Positions 25,877-34,764 of a stretch of DNA of 64,000 nucleotides are shown here, piece by piece. The notes under the pieces are model-generated. The model saw nothing but the letters and a program-made list of their open reading frames with translations, made no database searches and had not been told where the DNA came from. Where the stretch lies: the NCBI RefSeq assembly GCF_017313085.1, contig NZ_JAFLNF010000004.1, positions 124,001 to 188,000 of the forward strand, in the 5' to 3' direction. The first letter of the stretch is position 1. The number at the start of each line of letters is the position of its first letter. The stretch is from Roseibium limicola (lineage in GTDB: Bacteria > Pseudomonadota > Alphaproteobacteria > Rhizobiales > Stappiaceae). The position numbers and the translations under genes were made by a program.

Positions 25877-28384
25877 TCAGCGGCCGGGGCCGGCGCGGGG
25901 TTTGGCTCTGGCAGTCGGGTTGGCCTGGGCCGGATCGTCGGGCCAGACGTGCTTGGGGTAGCGGCCTTTCATATCCGCTTTCACATCCCGCCAGGATCCC
26001 GCCCAGAAGCCGGGAAGATCCCGGGTGATCTGAATCGGGCGATGGGCCGGCGATAGCAGTTCCAATGTCAGCGGTACCTTGCCGCGGCAGATCGCGGGGT
26101 GGGCTGTCAGCCCGAAAAGCTCTTGCACGCGGATCGCCACAGTTGGACCTGTTTCCCCCCCGTAGTCGATTGGCACGCGTGACCCGGTCGGCGCGGTGAA
26201 ATGAGACGGGGCCTCTGCTTCCAGTCTTTGTTGCAGATCGAAAGACAACAGACCGCTGAGGGCCGCCCCCAACGTGTCTGCATCGACGTTGCTGACATGG
26301 CGAATGCCGGCGAGATAGGGCGCCAGCCAGTCGTCCATTGTCGCGGTCAGCCCAGCATCGGAAAGATCCGGAATGTCGGTCAGGGAGGCGTCATCCAGTT
26401 GAGCCCGCACGTAGCCAACCCTGCGGCGCAGGCGTTTCTGATCCTTGGTCCAGGGCAGGCGCTCCGCTCCTCGGCGGCGAACTTCGGTCAGTATCGCGCG
26501 TTCCAGCGTTGCCGGGTCGGGGTCCGTGACGGTGCGGCTTTCAAGATCCAAGGCTCCGTAGCGCAAGACGCGCAGGACCCGAACCCGCCCCTCGGCGTCC
26601 AGCTTCACTTCATCGTCTTCTGTATAGACTTCAGCGAACCGGGCATCGATATCCTCACGTTCAATCGGTGCGGCGAGGACGATCCGGCCATGGGCAGCCT
26701 TGCCCTGCAGATCGGCCACCACCAAAAACGCGCTGGCGCTCAAGCTCTGTTCTTCCGGAAGTTCTGCCCCGCGTCCATTGGCGAGACGGAACCGCCCGCG
26801 CTGGCCACGCGCCTGGGCGATCCTGTCGGGGTAGGCTAGTGCGAGAAGTGCTCCACAGGCTTCTTCCTGAATGCGCTCGCTGGCGATTGCCTTGCGATCC
26901 CCTCCGGCGAGTGCAGCCCAGTTGAGCGCCGCCTGACGCGTGTCGCGAGCGCGGATCGACTTGTCGTGTCTCAGGCGTCGCAACCGGTCGCGCAGATCGA
27001 CATCACGCCCGCCTGGGCCTGGGTCGGAGAGCAGCGACGCAATTTGGCATGCGGTATGTCCCAGCCCCTCTTTCACGGCTTTCATCACCATGTGTGCCAG
27101 CCGTGGTGCCAGAGGCAGACGCGCCATGCGCTTGCCCTCAGTTGTAAGCCGATGTTCCGGGTCAAGTGCGCCCAGGGACACCAGCAGAGAGACGGCTTCC
27201 TGATAGGCGGCCACCGGTGGTGGATCGAGAAAGCTCAGAACCGAAGGGTCAACGCTGCCCCATTGAGCCAGTGTCAATGCCAGCCCGGCCAGATCCGTGT
27301 TGTGGATTTCAGGCTCTTCAGCAGCCGGTAGCGCCAGGGTCTGAGCTTCGTCCCAAAGGCGGTAGCAGATGCCAGGCTCTGTTCTGCCCGCACGACCACG
27401 GCGCTGATCAGCCGTTGCCCGTGAGACGCGTACGGTCTCCAGTCGGGTCAGTCCGGTCTGTGGTTCATAGCGCGGCACCCGCGATTGCCCGCTGTCGATG
27501 ACAATGCGGATGCCTTCGATGGTCAGAGAGGTCTGGGCAATGGCCGTGGCAAGAACGATCTTGCGCGTGCCGGCTGGCGCAGGCTGGATCGCCAGATCCT
27601 GTGTTCTCCCGTCCAGGCCACCATAAAGAGGCGCCAGCATGCAGTCGGCGGGCAGGGCCTCGCCCAGCATTTCCGCCACGCGCTTGATCTCGCCTTGACC
27701 CGGCAGGAAAGCCAGAATGGAACCGGTTTCTTCGCTGACTGCCTTGCGGATGGCACGGACCATTTGCGGTTCGATCCGGCTTTGGGTGTCGCGTCCCAGA
27801 TAGTGCGTTTCCACCGGAAAACTTCGGCCTTTCGAGGCGATGACCGGGCAGTCCCCGAGCAGCGTGCTGACACGCGCATGGTCCAGAGTGGCGGACATAG
27901 GAACCAGACGGATGTCGTCCCGCAGAGCGCCTTGCACTTCCAGAGCCAGCGCCAATCCAAGGTCGCCATCAAGCGAGCGTTCGTGGAATTCATCGAAGAG
28001 CACTGCGGCGATTCCGGTGAGATCCGGATCATCAAGGATCATCCGCGTGAAAATCCCTTCCGTGATCACCTCAATCCGGGTTTTAGAACTGACCTGACTG
28101 TCCAAGCGTACCCGGTATCCGACGGTCTCTCCGGTCTTTTCGCCCAGTTCCTGTGCCATGCGGCGCGCAGCAGCGCGCGCGGCCAGACGGCGAGGCTCAA
28201 GCACCAGGATCTTGCCATCACCCCGCCAGTCGGCATCCAGCAACGCCAGCGGAACACGGGTGGTCTTGCCGGCACCGGGATCAGCCACCAGCACCGCATT
28301 GGGGGATGTTTCAAGGGCGCGCAGCAAGTCCGGCAGGACGGCATCGATGGGCAGAGCGGCACGAATGCGCGCAGCAGTCGTCAT
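25877..28384 (-). CDS. hrpB: ATP-dependent RNA helicase HrpB
   Basis: An 835-residue DEAH-type helicase. Walker A is PGAGKTT at residues 36-42, the DEAH box is the variant DEFH in FDEFHERSLDGDLGL, and SATLD is motif III; motif VI is QRRGRAGRTEPG. The C-terminal HrpB domain runs to the end, with LPIDYGGETGPTVAIRVQELFG. Length is normal for HrpB. The cellular role is poorly known; E. coli HrpB is dispensable. It starts 39 bases after the glucokinase stop and is probably on the same transcript. Confidence 0.95.
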   Translation of the reverse strand: MTTAARIRAALPIDAVLPDLLRALETSPNAVLVADPGAGKTTRVPLALLDADWRGDGKILVLEPRRLAARAAARRMAQELGEKTGETVGYRVRLDSQVSSKTRIEVITEGIFTRMILDDPDLTGIAAVLFDEFHERSLDGDLGLALALEVQGALRDDIRLVPMSATLDHARVSTLLGDCPVIASKGRSFPVETHYLGRDTQSRIEPQMVRAIRKAVSEETGSILAFLPGQGEIKRVAEMLGEALPADCMLAPLYGGLDGRTQDLAIQPAPAGTRKIVLATAIAQTSLTIEGIRIVIDSGQSRVPRYEPQTGLTRLETVRVSRATADQRRGRAGRTEPGICYRLWDEAQTLALPAAEEPEIHNTDLAGLALTLAQWGSVDPSVLSFLDPPPVAAYQEAVSLLVSLGALDPEHRLTTEGKRMARLPLAPRLAHMVMKAVKEGLGHTACQIASLLSDPGPGGRDVDLRDRLRRLRHDKSIRARDTRQAALNWAALAGGDRKAIASERIQEEACGALLALAYPDRIAQARGQRGRFRLANGRGAELPEEQSLSASAFLVVADLQGKAAHGRIVLAAPIEREDIDARFAEVYTEDDEVKLDAEGRVRVLRVLRYGALDLESRTVTDPDPATLERAILTEVRRRGAERLPWTKDQKRLRRRVGYVRAQLDDASLTDIPDLSDAGLTATMDDWLAPYLAGIRHVSNVDADTLGAALSGLLSFDLQQRLEAEAPSHFTAPTGSRVPIDYGGETGPTVAIRVQELFGLTAHPAICRGKVPLTLELLSPAHRPIQITRDLPGFWAGSWRDVKADMKGRYPKHVWPDDPAQANPTARAKPRAGPGR

Positions 28385-28423
28385 GGTAAGGGCTCTCTGG
28401 CTTCCGGAAAAGCGGCGACCCGC

Positions 28424-29482
28424 TCAGCCTGCGGACGTCAATACCTGGGATTTGTTCCAGATCCGGCCACCGGTCTCCACTGCAAATGCCGAAGGCATGC
28501 GGGCATAGGCCGCCAGTCCTTCAAGCGCCGGGTTGGGATGGCGAACAATGAAAGTCGGGATGCTGCGCATCAGCGCGTCGTGCGGTGCCTTCGCCTCGAA
28601 CGATCGGCGGAAGCTTCCGTCGATCAGGAACTGGTCGATGCGTGCTGTCACGCCGCCGGTCAGATAGACGCCGCCGCGTGCCAGCAGGCTGAGGGCAAAA
28701 TCACCGGCAAGCCGGCCAAGCGCACGAGAAAAGACCTGCAAGGTGGTCACGGCCACTTCATCGCCATCGGAGGCGGCAGCGGTAATATCGGACGCAGTGT
28801 TGAAACTGCGGGTCATTGACTTGGAAGCCGCGACGCCTCTGGCAAGACGGGGGAGGCCTGTGCCGGAAAGGATCTGCTCGGCGCCCAGGCGCCCGCCATA
28901 AAATTCGATGTGCGGCCAGATCTGGTAGTCCTCGGCATCCACCGGGCCAATTTCCACATGGCCACCTTCGCCGGGGACCGGCACCCAGGTGCCGGCAGCG
29001 CGGATCATCGCCGCAGCCCCCAGGCCAGTGCCCGGTCCGAGCACGAATTTGGTTGCATTGGCCGGGTCGACGCTGGATGGCGTGGTCGTGCCGATGGCCT
29101 CGATGTCGGCTCCCTTGTAGCCGGCCAAGGCCAGGGCCTGAGCCTCGAAGTCATTCAGGATGATGACATCTTCCAGCCCCAGCTTGACGATCATGTCGAG
29201 TGGCTCGATCACCCAGGCAGCATTGGTCAGTGGAATGCGGTCTCCCGTGACAGGACCGGCAACCGCGACGATTGCCGTTTTGGGACGCAGATCCTTGAAA
29301 TGATGCAGGTTGGCTTCGATGGCGGCGGAAATGTCCGGATAATCCGCTGTCGCGGTCGCAGAACAGATTTCCAGCTCGGCGTCCGGGCTGGAAACCAAGG
29401 CGAAGCGGGCATTTGTTCCGCCGATGTCTGCCACCAGAACCGGGAAGGACAAATTGCTGGAGAAAGCGTCTGTGAAACTCAT
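28424..29482 (-). CDS. glk: Glucokinase
   Basis: A 352-residue proteobacterial-type glucokinase that phosphorylates glucose to glucose 6-phosphate with ATP in the cytoplasm. The phosphate-binding loop [12 protein letters not shown] lies at residues 18-29. The catalytic Asp is in [18 protein letters not shown] forms the second phosphate loop, and [11 protein letters not shown] contains sugar-contacting Glu and His. Its start overlaps the methylglyoxal synthase stop by 4 bases, so translation of the two is probably coupled. Confidence 0.93.
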   Translation of the reverse strand: MSFTDAFSSNLSFPVLVADIGGTNARFALVSSPDAELEICSATATADYPDISAAIEANLHHFKDLRPKTAIVAVAGPVTGDRIPLTNAAWVIEPLDMIVKLGLEDVIILNDFEAQALALAGYKGADIEAIGTTTPSSVDPANATKFVLGPGTGLGAAAMIRAAGTWVPVPGEGGHVEIGPVDAEDYQIWPHIEFYGGRLGAEQILSGTGLPRLARGVAASKSMTRSFNTASDITAAASDGDEVAVTTLQVFSRALGRLAGDFALSLLARGGVYLTGGVTARIDQFLIDGSFRRSFEAKAPHDALMRSIPTFIVRHPNPALEGLAAYARMPSAFAVETGGRIWNKSQVLTSAG

Positions 29483-29910
29483 GAGGCGGTCAGTTTGATT
29501 TCTGGGGTTGCCGAGGTGGTTTTCAGCCCTTGCAATCTGGCTGAGCGTAGGAGGATCTCAGCCGTCGAAAGGTTGAGTGCCATGGGAATATCATAGACCA
29601 GGGCGAGCCGCATCAAGGCTTTGATGTCCACATCGTGAGGCATCGGGCTCAGCGGGTCGACGAAAAAGAACAGGCCCTGCAGCTTTCCCTCGGCAATCAT
29701 CGCGCCGATCTGCTGGTCGCCGCCAAGTGGACCGCTCTTCAGGCGCCGGACTGTTAGGTCGGTGCATTTCTCCTGAATGCGCCCGCCAGTGGTGCCTGTT
29801 GCCACGAGACCGAAATGCCCGAGCTTTTCCTGATTGCGCAATGCAAACTCGACCATGACTTCCTTTTTGGAGTCATGGGCAACGAGCGCCAGAGTTGGTT
29901 TGTCAGTCAT
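29479..29910 (-). CDS. mgsA: Methylglyoxal synthase
   Basis: A 143-residue enzyme that converts dihydroxyacetone phosphate to methylglyoxal and phosphate, a bypass of lower glycolysis used under phosphate limitation or sugar-phosphate stress. The N-terminal [10 protein letters not shown], the phosphate-binding ATGTTGG, the catalytic Asp in [10 protein letters not shown] and the catalytic His/Asp region [11 protein letters not shown] are all present. It is the first gene of an overlapping pair with glucokinase, which links glucose entry to the bypass. Confidence 0.95.
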   Translation of the reverse strand: MTDKPTLALVAHDSKKEVMVEFALRNQEKLGHFGLVATGTTGGRIQEKCTDLTVRRLKSGPLGGDQQIGAMIAEGKLQGLFFFVDPLSPMPHDVDIKALMRLALVYDIPMALNLSTAEILLRSARLQGLKTTSATPEIKLTAS

Positions 29911-30019
29911 CCCTGTCGGGCCCTTTTCAGCCGATCATCTACCTGAGGCGGCTAGCTTTACCCCGGACGGGGCGGAAGGCAAAGGGCCTGGCGGCATCTA
30001 GAGGACACCATGGTCGCCG

Positions 30020-30050
30020 CTCAGCGCGGCCAAGAGGTTGCCGCGCTGAG
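30020..30050 (-). terminator. GC-rich hairpin downstream of the DUF1194 gene
   Basis: Perfect 11-bp arms (30020-30030 with 30040-30050) around a 9-base loop lie 23 bases past the stop of the DUF1194 gene and upstream of mgsA. No T-run follows on either strand, so it may be a weak terminator or a transcript-stabilising hairpin. Confidence 0.4.
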
Positions 30051-30072
30051 GGAAAGGGCACAGATATCGCGA

Positions 30073-30921
30073 TCAGTCGAACATCGAGCACCGGACCGGG
30101 GGGCGCCCGGCAGCCCGATGGACAAGTGGCTCCTCGAAGGACAATCCGGCGATCTCCATCACCAGCTTCATCCGGATGGCATCCTCGAAGCCTTTCTTGG
30201 AGCGAACGGGAATAGCAAAGGAGCCAGGTCCGCCGATCACGCAGTCCTCGTAGTATTTATCGAGGTGCAGCATGGCCTGCCAGGTGCTCTCGTTGGCCTT
30301 CATCATCAAGGGCAGCCCATTGATCGTGATGCCGGAGGCCAGCAGGGCGTCACGGGTTTTGGTTACGGATCCGCCCTGGTTATTGGGGCCGTCGCCGGAA
30401 ATGTCGATCACTCGGCGCAGGCCTTCATACTTGTTGCTGTCAACCAGCTCGACGGCCTTTTTCAACGCTGCAGCGATGGAGGTGCGCTGGACTTGTCGCA
30501 GCGGGGCTTCGGCGATTCGTGTGGCGAAGGCAGCAGCGGAGGTTGCGTCCTCGATGACCATCCAGTCGGCAACAATGAACTGTTCACCGATGCCGCCCCA
30601 CTCCATATAGGCCACGGCAATCCGCCCGATCGGTCCGTATTTGACCGCCGAGAGAACTTCATCGGAAGTCAGCGCGGCCACATAGCCGGCGCGTTGCACT
30701 TCCTGTTCGTCCGTGTCCATGGATTGGGAAACGTCAACAGCCAGAAGAAGCTCTACGTCGACTTCATTCGCAGGATCGTAGTTCGCGTGCAGAGTGGCAC
30801 GGCCCGGAAGGATAAAGTCCCGGGCGGTCGCAGTCAGAGGAAATGAACTCGAGATCAGGCCGACAAAAATACCCAGGGCGGCAACGCGAACACGTAACTT
30901 GCTCGTCAAGTCGAGACGCAT
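30073..30921 (-). CDS. Secreted von Willebrand factor A-domain protein (DUF1194)
   Basis: A 282-residue predicted periplasmic protein with an N-terminal signal (hydrophobic core VAALGIFVGLISSSFPLTATA). The vWA metal-ion-dependent adhesion site is complete in its first part, DVSQSMD (DxSxS), and RVIDISGDGPNNQGG supplies a further acidic loop. vWA domains bind protein partners through a divalent ion. DUF1194 members are common in alphaproteobacteria without known function. It is transcribed alone, with 162 bases to mgsA, and faces a long intergenic region upstream. Confidence 0.85.
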   Translation of the reverse strand: MRLDLTSKLRVRVAALGIFVGLISSSFPLTATARDFILPGRATLHANYDPANEVDVELLLAVDVSQSMDTDEQEVQRAGYVAALTSDEVLSAVKYGPIGRIAVAYMEWGGIGEQFIVADWMVIEDATSAAAFATRIAEAPLRQVQRTSIAAALKKAVELVDSNKYEGLRRVIDISGDGPNNQGGSVTKTRDALLASGITINGLPLMMKANESTWQAMLHLDKYYEDCVIGGPGSFAIPVRSKKGFEDAIRMKLVMEIAGLSFEEPLVHRAAGRPPVRCSMFD

Positions 30922-31558
30922 AACTGTTCTCCTTTTTAGGACCTTTCGGCCGGTCTCCTTTCCTCCCCGTACTCACAGTTTAAAATTAAAATATTATTTG
31001 ATCGTTTCTCGTAAAAATCACCTATTTACATACACTTGCCGTAATTGATGAAAGTGCGAACAAATGAAGTGACTAACTAATACTGATCAATTTCCGTTGC
31101 GGTGCAAGACGTAATCACAAAGCTTGTCGCTGATAAGATTTCGGTTTGCTCTAAGTGACACGGCAATTTTTGTCAGGTTTGCTGGCACGGGCTCACGCAG
31201 AGCGAGCTGCACCTGACTTTGGTTAATTCTTCGGCGTGCAGTAAAATTAGTCATTAATCAGGAGGTTTTGAGTCTTCGCGCTTGACCTTTTTGGCGCAAA
31301 GGGCTCAAATTGAAGAAATTCTCAGGGAATGAAGAATCTTGCACTGACTGGTTTTCCTGCGTCGTTTTGAAGTGTGGAAAACTTGGATGCTTCGCCTGAA
31401 AAATGTGAATTCCGCACAGTTGCATCCATCTCTCGATCGGAGAACGCTGCGGGACTTGCCTGATGCTTCTGGCATGACGGCGCTAAGGCAAACTTTTAAG
31501 TGTGGTCCTGGTCGCAAGATCGCGGGGCCGGTATTGAATGGCAGGGAGCATAGGCTGG
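30922..31558. other. Long intergenic region between DUF1194 gene and SorC-type regulator
   Basis: This 637-base stretch between two divergent genes shows no credible coding frame. The half near the DUF1194 gene (30960-31300) is AT-rich and likely holds promoters for both directions. I found no convincing palindrome, riboswitch fold or small-protein gene. A long minus-strand frame crossing into the regulator gene is Arg/Ser/Pro-rich and judged spurious. Confidence 0.5.
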
Positions 31559-32542
31559 ATGCAGGGACGCGATGAAGACTGGACGACCTATCAGGCGATC
31601 CGTGCCGCCTGGTTGTCCTTTGTTGGCGGGCGTACCCAAGGCGAAATCGCCGAGCAGATGGGTATTTCCACCGCCAAGGTCCATCGCCTGATTGCCCATG
31701 CCCAGAAGGCTGGGCATGTGAAGTTCCAGATCGAAGGGCGCCCGCTGGAGTGCCTCGAACTGGAAAGCTACTTGTGTAAAGCGTTCCAGCTGCAGCGTTG
31801 CACCGTGGCACCTGATCTTGGAGCCGCCGATCAGGAAACCGCCGTTCGCGCCGTGTCATCAGCTGCCGGTCAGGTTCTGTCCTCTCTTCTGTCTTCTGAA
31901 GATGTGCGGCGTGTCGGGGTCGGCATGGGGCGTACCCTGAAGGCCGCCTTCGAGGCGATGCCGCGTCAGTCGCGTGATGATCTTGAGATCGTCTCGATCT
32001 GCGGCTCCCTGACACGCAGCCTCTCGGCCAACCCTTATGATGTGGTGCAGCTTTTACAGGGGCGCACAGGTGGTGAAGGTTATTACCTGCCCGTCCCGTA
32101 TTTTGCGGCGAACGAAGAGGAAAAACGTGTTTTCCTTGCCCAGAAATCCGTTCAGGAAGTCATGCGCCGGGCACGGCAGGCCGATGTTTTCATCATCGGG
32201 ATTGGATCCGTCGAGGCGGAAGGCCACTTGATCGAACGTGGCATGATCAGCCCTGATGAGCAGGGTGATCTGGCGCGCAGTGGCGCCGTCAGCGACCTCA
32301 TGGGGCGCTTTTTGACAACAGACGGCAAGTTGGCTCCCGCCCATCTGGGCGATTGCGCCGTCGGACTTCATTTTGATGAAGTCAGGGGAGCCCGAGTGAT
32401 TGCGCTGGTGGGTGGGGAAAGCAAGGCAACTGCCGTTCTTGCAGCTCTGCGCACCGGTGTCATAACCGACCTGATTGCCGATGAGACGCTCGCAAGGGCT
32501 CTCAAGGCACAGGCCGGAACACAGCTGGCCCGTTCGGCATAA
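31559..32542 (+). CDS. SorC/DeoR-family sugar-binding transcriptional regulator
   Basis: A 327-residue regulator. The N-terminal helix-turn-helix contains RTQGEIAEQMGISTAKVHRLI. The rest is the SorC effector domain, a phosphosugar-isomerase-like fold with VGVGMGRTLKAAF and FIIGIGSVEAEG. B. subtilis DeoR, of this family, senses deoxyribose 5-phosphate and represses deoxynucleoside genes; the same effector is likely here because the genes downstream make and consume that compound. The ATG at 31559 has GGGAG about 10 bases upstream; an ATG at 31538 is possible. First gene of the nucleoside region, 80 bases before the first binding-protein gene. Confidence 0.87.
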   Translation: MQGRDEDWTTYQAIRAAWLSFVGGRTQGEIAEQMGISTAKVHRLIAHAQKAGHVKFQIEGRPLECLELESYLCKAFQLQRCTVAPDLGAADQETAVRAVSSAAGQVLSSLLSSEDVRRVGVGMGRTLKAAFEAMPRQSRDDLEIVSICGSLTRSLSANPYDVVQLLQGRTGGEGYYLPVPYFAANEEEKRVFLAQKSVQEVMRRARQADVFIIGIGSVEAEGHLIERGMISPDEQGDLARSGAVSDLMGRFLTTDGKLAPAHLGDCAVGLHFDEVRGARVIALVGGESKATAVLAALRTGVITDLIADETLARALKAQAGTQLARSA

Positions 32543-32556
32543 GAGCTGACGGATGG

Positions 32557-32581
32557 GTCTTGAGGGGAAGTCATTTAAGAC
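32557..32581. promoter_or_regulatory. Spaced inverted repeat, possible operator of the nucleoside operon
   Basis: GTCTTGA at 32557-32563 and TTAAGAC at 32575-32581 match in 6 of 7 positions as inverted arms, 11 bases apart. They lie 42 bases upstream of the first binding-protein start, a suitable place for the SorC-type regulator. Suggestive only. Confidence 0.25.
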
Positions 32582-32622
32582 GGGCGCCGAAAGGTGACCC
32601 AGCAGTGTCGGAGGACAATAGC

Positions 32623-33621
32623 GTGAAGAAGCTCCTGACAATCAGCGTCGCGGCCGTAGCCGGTCTGGCGTTTACCGCTGCCGCCATGGCAGCTGACATT
32701 AAGCCGGCGGTTCTGTATGACCTCGGCGGGAAATTCGACAAGTCATTCAACGAAGCGGCTTTCGCTGGCGCAGAGAAGTTCAAGGAAGACACGGGCGTTG
32801 CCTACCGTGACTTCGAAATTCAGAACGACAGCCAGCGTGAGCAGGCGCTGCGTAATTTCGCCAAGCGCGGCCAGAGCCCGATCATCGCCATCGGGTTCTC
32901 CCAGGCGAATGCTGTCGAGAAAGTCGCCAAGGAATTCCCGGACATTCAGTTTGCCATCGTCGACATGGTCGTGGATCTGCCGAACGTTCGCTCCGTGGTC
33001 TTCAAGGAGCATGAAGGCTCCTATGTGGTCGGCGTTGCAGCCGCACTCGCCTCTGAAACCGGCAAGGTCGGCTTTATCGGCGGTATGGACATTCCGCTGA
33101 TCCGCAAGTTCTCCTGCGGCTTCAAGCAGGGCGTGCTGGCGACAAATCCGGAAGCTGAAGTCTTCGAGAACATGACCGGCACGACTGGTGCTGCATGGAA
33201 CGATCCGGTCAAGGGCGGCGAGCTCGCCAAGTCCCAGTTCGACCGTGGTGCGGACGTTGTCTACCACGCTGCAGGCGGCACCGGCATCGGTGTTCTTCAG
33301 GCCGCCGCTGATGCTGGCAAGCTCGGCATCGGTGTCGACAGCAACCAGAATGGCCTGCATCCGGGTTCCGTTCTGACTTCTATGCTGAAGCGCGTCGATG
33401 TGGCTGTTGCAACGGCGTTTGAAGATGCGATGAACGACAAGTGGACCTCTGGCGTCCAGGTTCTTGGTCTTGCCGAAGGTGGCGTGGACTGGGCGCAGGA
33501 CGACAACAATGCCTCGCTCATTTCTGCCGACATGAAAGCTGCAGTCGAACAGGCCAAGGCGGACATCATCTCCGGCAAGGTCGAAGTTCACGACTACATG
33601 AGCGACAGCAACTGCCCGTAA
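32623..33621 (+). CDS. BMP family nucleoside ABC transporter substrate-binding protein, copy 1
   Basis: A 332-residue periplasmic binding protein. A signal peptide (KKLLTISVAAVAGLAFTAAAMA) is followed by the BMP/PnrA fold: LYDLGGKFDKSFNEAAF, IGFIGGMDIPLIRKF, YHAAGGTGIGVLQA and SNQNGLHPG. Relatives such as PnrA and BmpA bind purine nucleosides. It begins with GTG at 32623, with GAGGA 8 bases upstream; an upstream TTG in frame would disrupt the signal. A strong hairpin follows before a second BMP gene, perhaps setting a higher level for this protein. Confidence 0.92.
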   Translation: MKKLLTISVAAVAGLAFTAAAMAADIKPAVLYDLGGKFDKSFNEAAFAGAEKFKEDTGVAYRDFEIQNDSQREQALRNFAKRGQSPIIAIGFSQANAVEKVAKEFPDIQFAIVDMVVDLPNVRSVVFKEHEGSYVVGVAAALASETGKVGFIGGMDIPLIRKFSCGFKQGVLATNPEAEVFENMTGTTGAAWNDPVKGGELAKSQFDRGADVVYHAAGGTGIGVLQAAADAGKLGIGVDSNQNGLHPGSVLTSMLKRVDVAVATAFEDAMNDKWTSGVQVLGLAEGGVDWAQDDNNASLISADMKAAVEQAKADIISGKVEVHDYMSDSNCP

Positions 33622-33639
33622 GGGTCTGATGTGTTGATG

Positions 33640-33668
33640 CCCCGCATCCGGCTCGTCCGGGTGCGGGG
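33640..33668 (+). other. Strong hairpin between the two BMP binding-protein genes
   Basis: A 12-bp stem (33640-33651 with 33657-33668, one U-G wobble) and a 5-base loop sit 18 bases after the first binding-protein stop. No T-run follows, so it more likely protects the 3' end of the first message or partly attenuates transcription than stops it fully. Confidence 0.6.
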
Positions 33669-33698
33669 TTCGCCGCAACTGAATGGGGAGCCGGAACG

Positions 33699-34706
33699 AT
33701 GGTCACTCTGAGAGAGCGCGTGCTCGCCGCCATGGCTGTGTTTGCATTGGGTATTTGCACGCTCCCCACGAGGGGCAGTGCCGATCCGGCAATCGTCTAT
33801 TCCGTCGGCGGGAAATTCGACGGGTCCTTTAACGAAAGCGCCTTGCAGGGTGTGAAGCGTTTCCGTCAAGAGACCAGTGCAGACGTGCGTGAGTTCGAGC
33901 TGGAAAGGGATGCCCAAAGCCTCCAGGCCCTCCGGAATTTCGCCAGTCGTGGGCATGTGCCAGTTGTTGCCATTGGCTTCAATCAGGCCTCGGCGGTTGA
34001 GGCCGCAGCACGGGAGTTCCCCGATGCTCCCTTTGCCATCATAGACATGGTCGTCGATCAGCCAAACGTCGCCTCTTATGTCTTCAAGGAACAGGAAGGG
34101 GCCTATCTGGCCGGCCTTCTGGCAGCCATGGCAACACAGACCGGCACCATCGGCTTTGTCGGCGGCATGGACATTCCGATCGTTCGCCGCTTCCTCTGCG
34201 GTTACAAGCTGGGCGCTGCCGCCAGTCGCAAGGACATCAATGTCCTGTCGGCAATGGCCGGTGACACGCCAGCTGCCTTTGCCGATCCGGTCCGCGGCGC
34301 GGAGCTGGCGCGCAGCCAGATTGCACAGGGGGCTGATGTCATTATTCAGGCAGCCGGCGGCACCGGAATTGGCGTGCTGCAGGCGGTGGCAGATGCGGGT
34401 GCACTGGGTATCGGCACGGATTCCAACCAGAACGGCCTGCATCCAGGCCAGATCCTGACCTCGATCCGCAAGCGCGTTGATCAGGCGGTTTACGACAGCT
34501 TCAAAAGCTCTGCTGAAGGCACTTTCAAGCCCGGCATCCGCGTGCTGGGTCTTGCTGAAGGCGGCATGGATTGGGTGCTGGACGACAACAATGATGAACT
34601 GATTACCGAACCAATGAAGTCGGCAGCTGGATTTGCGACGGAAGCCATCGCCAGCGGCAAGATCCAGGTTCATGACGTGGTGAGCGACGGAGCTTGCCCG
34701 CTCTAG
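33699..34706 (+). CDS. BMP family ABC transporter substrate-binding protein, copy 2
   Basis: A 335-residue paralogue of the upstream gene, with its own signal peptide (VLAAMAVFALGICTLPTRGSA). It shares GGKFDGSFNESAL, IGFVGGMDIPIVRRF, QAAGGTGIGVLQA and SNQNGLHPG with copy 1, and both end in a Cys-Pro motif (CPL here, CP in copy 1). The rest has diverged. A GGGGAG binding site precedes the ATG. It probably arose by tandem duplication and serves the same ATPase/permease set with a different nucleoside preference; that is inference. Confidence 0.92.
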   Translation: MVTLRERVLAAMAVFALGICTLPTRGSADPAIVYSVGGKFDGSFNESALQGVKRFRQETSADVREFELERDAQSLQALRNFASRGHVPVVAIGFNQASAVEAAAREFPDAPFAIIDMVVDQPNVASYVFKEQEGAYLAGLLAAMATQTGTIGFVGGMDIPIVRRFLCGYKLGAAASRKDINVLSAMAGDTPAAFADPVRGAELARSQIAQGADVIIQAAGGTGIGVLQAVADAGALGIGTDSNQNGLHPGQILTSIRKRVDQAVYDSFKSSAEGTFKPGIRVLGLAEGGMDWVLDDNNDELITEPMKSAAGFATEAIASGKIQVHDVVSDGACPL

Positions 34707-34764
34707 CAGTGTGCGGCGGCAGTGGAAACGACAAGATGAAAACCATTTCACAATCGGGGCGCGC

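Noticed and set aside
27485..28819. A 444-residue plus-strand open frame spanning hrpB and glk
   Set aside because: Antisense to two well-supported genes, Arg/Gln/His-rich with no recognisable domain.
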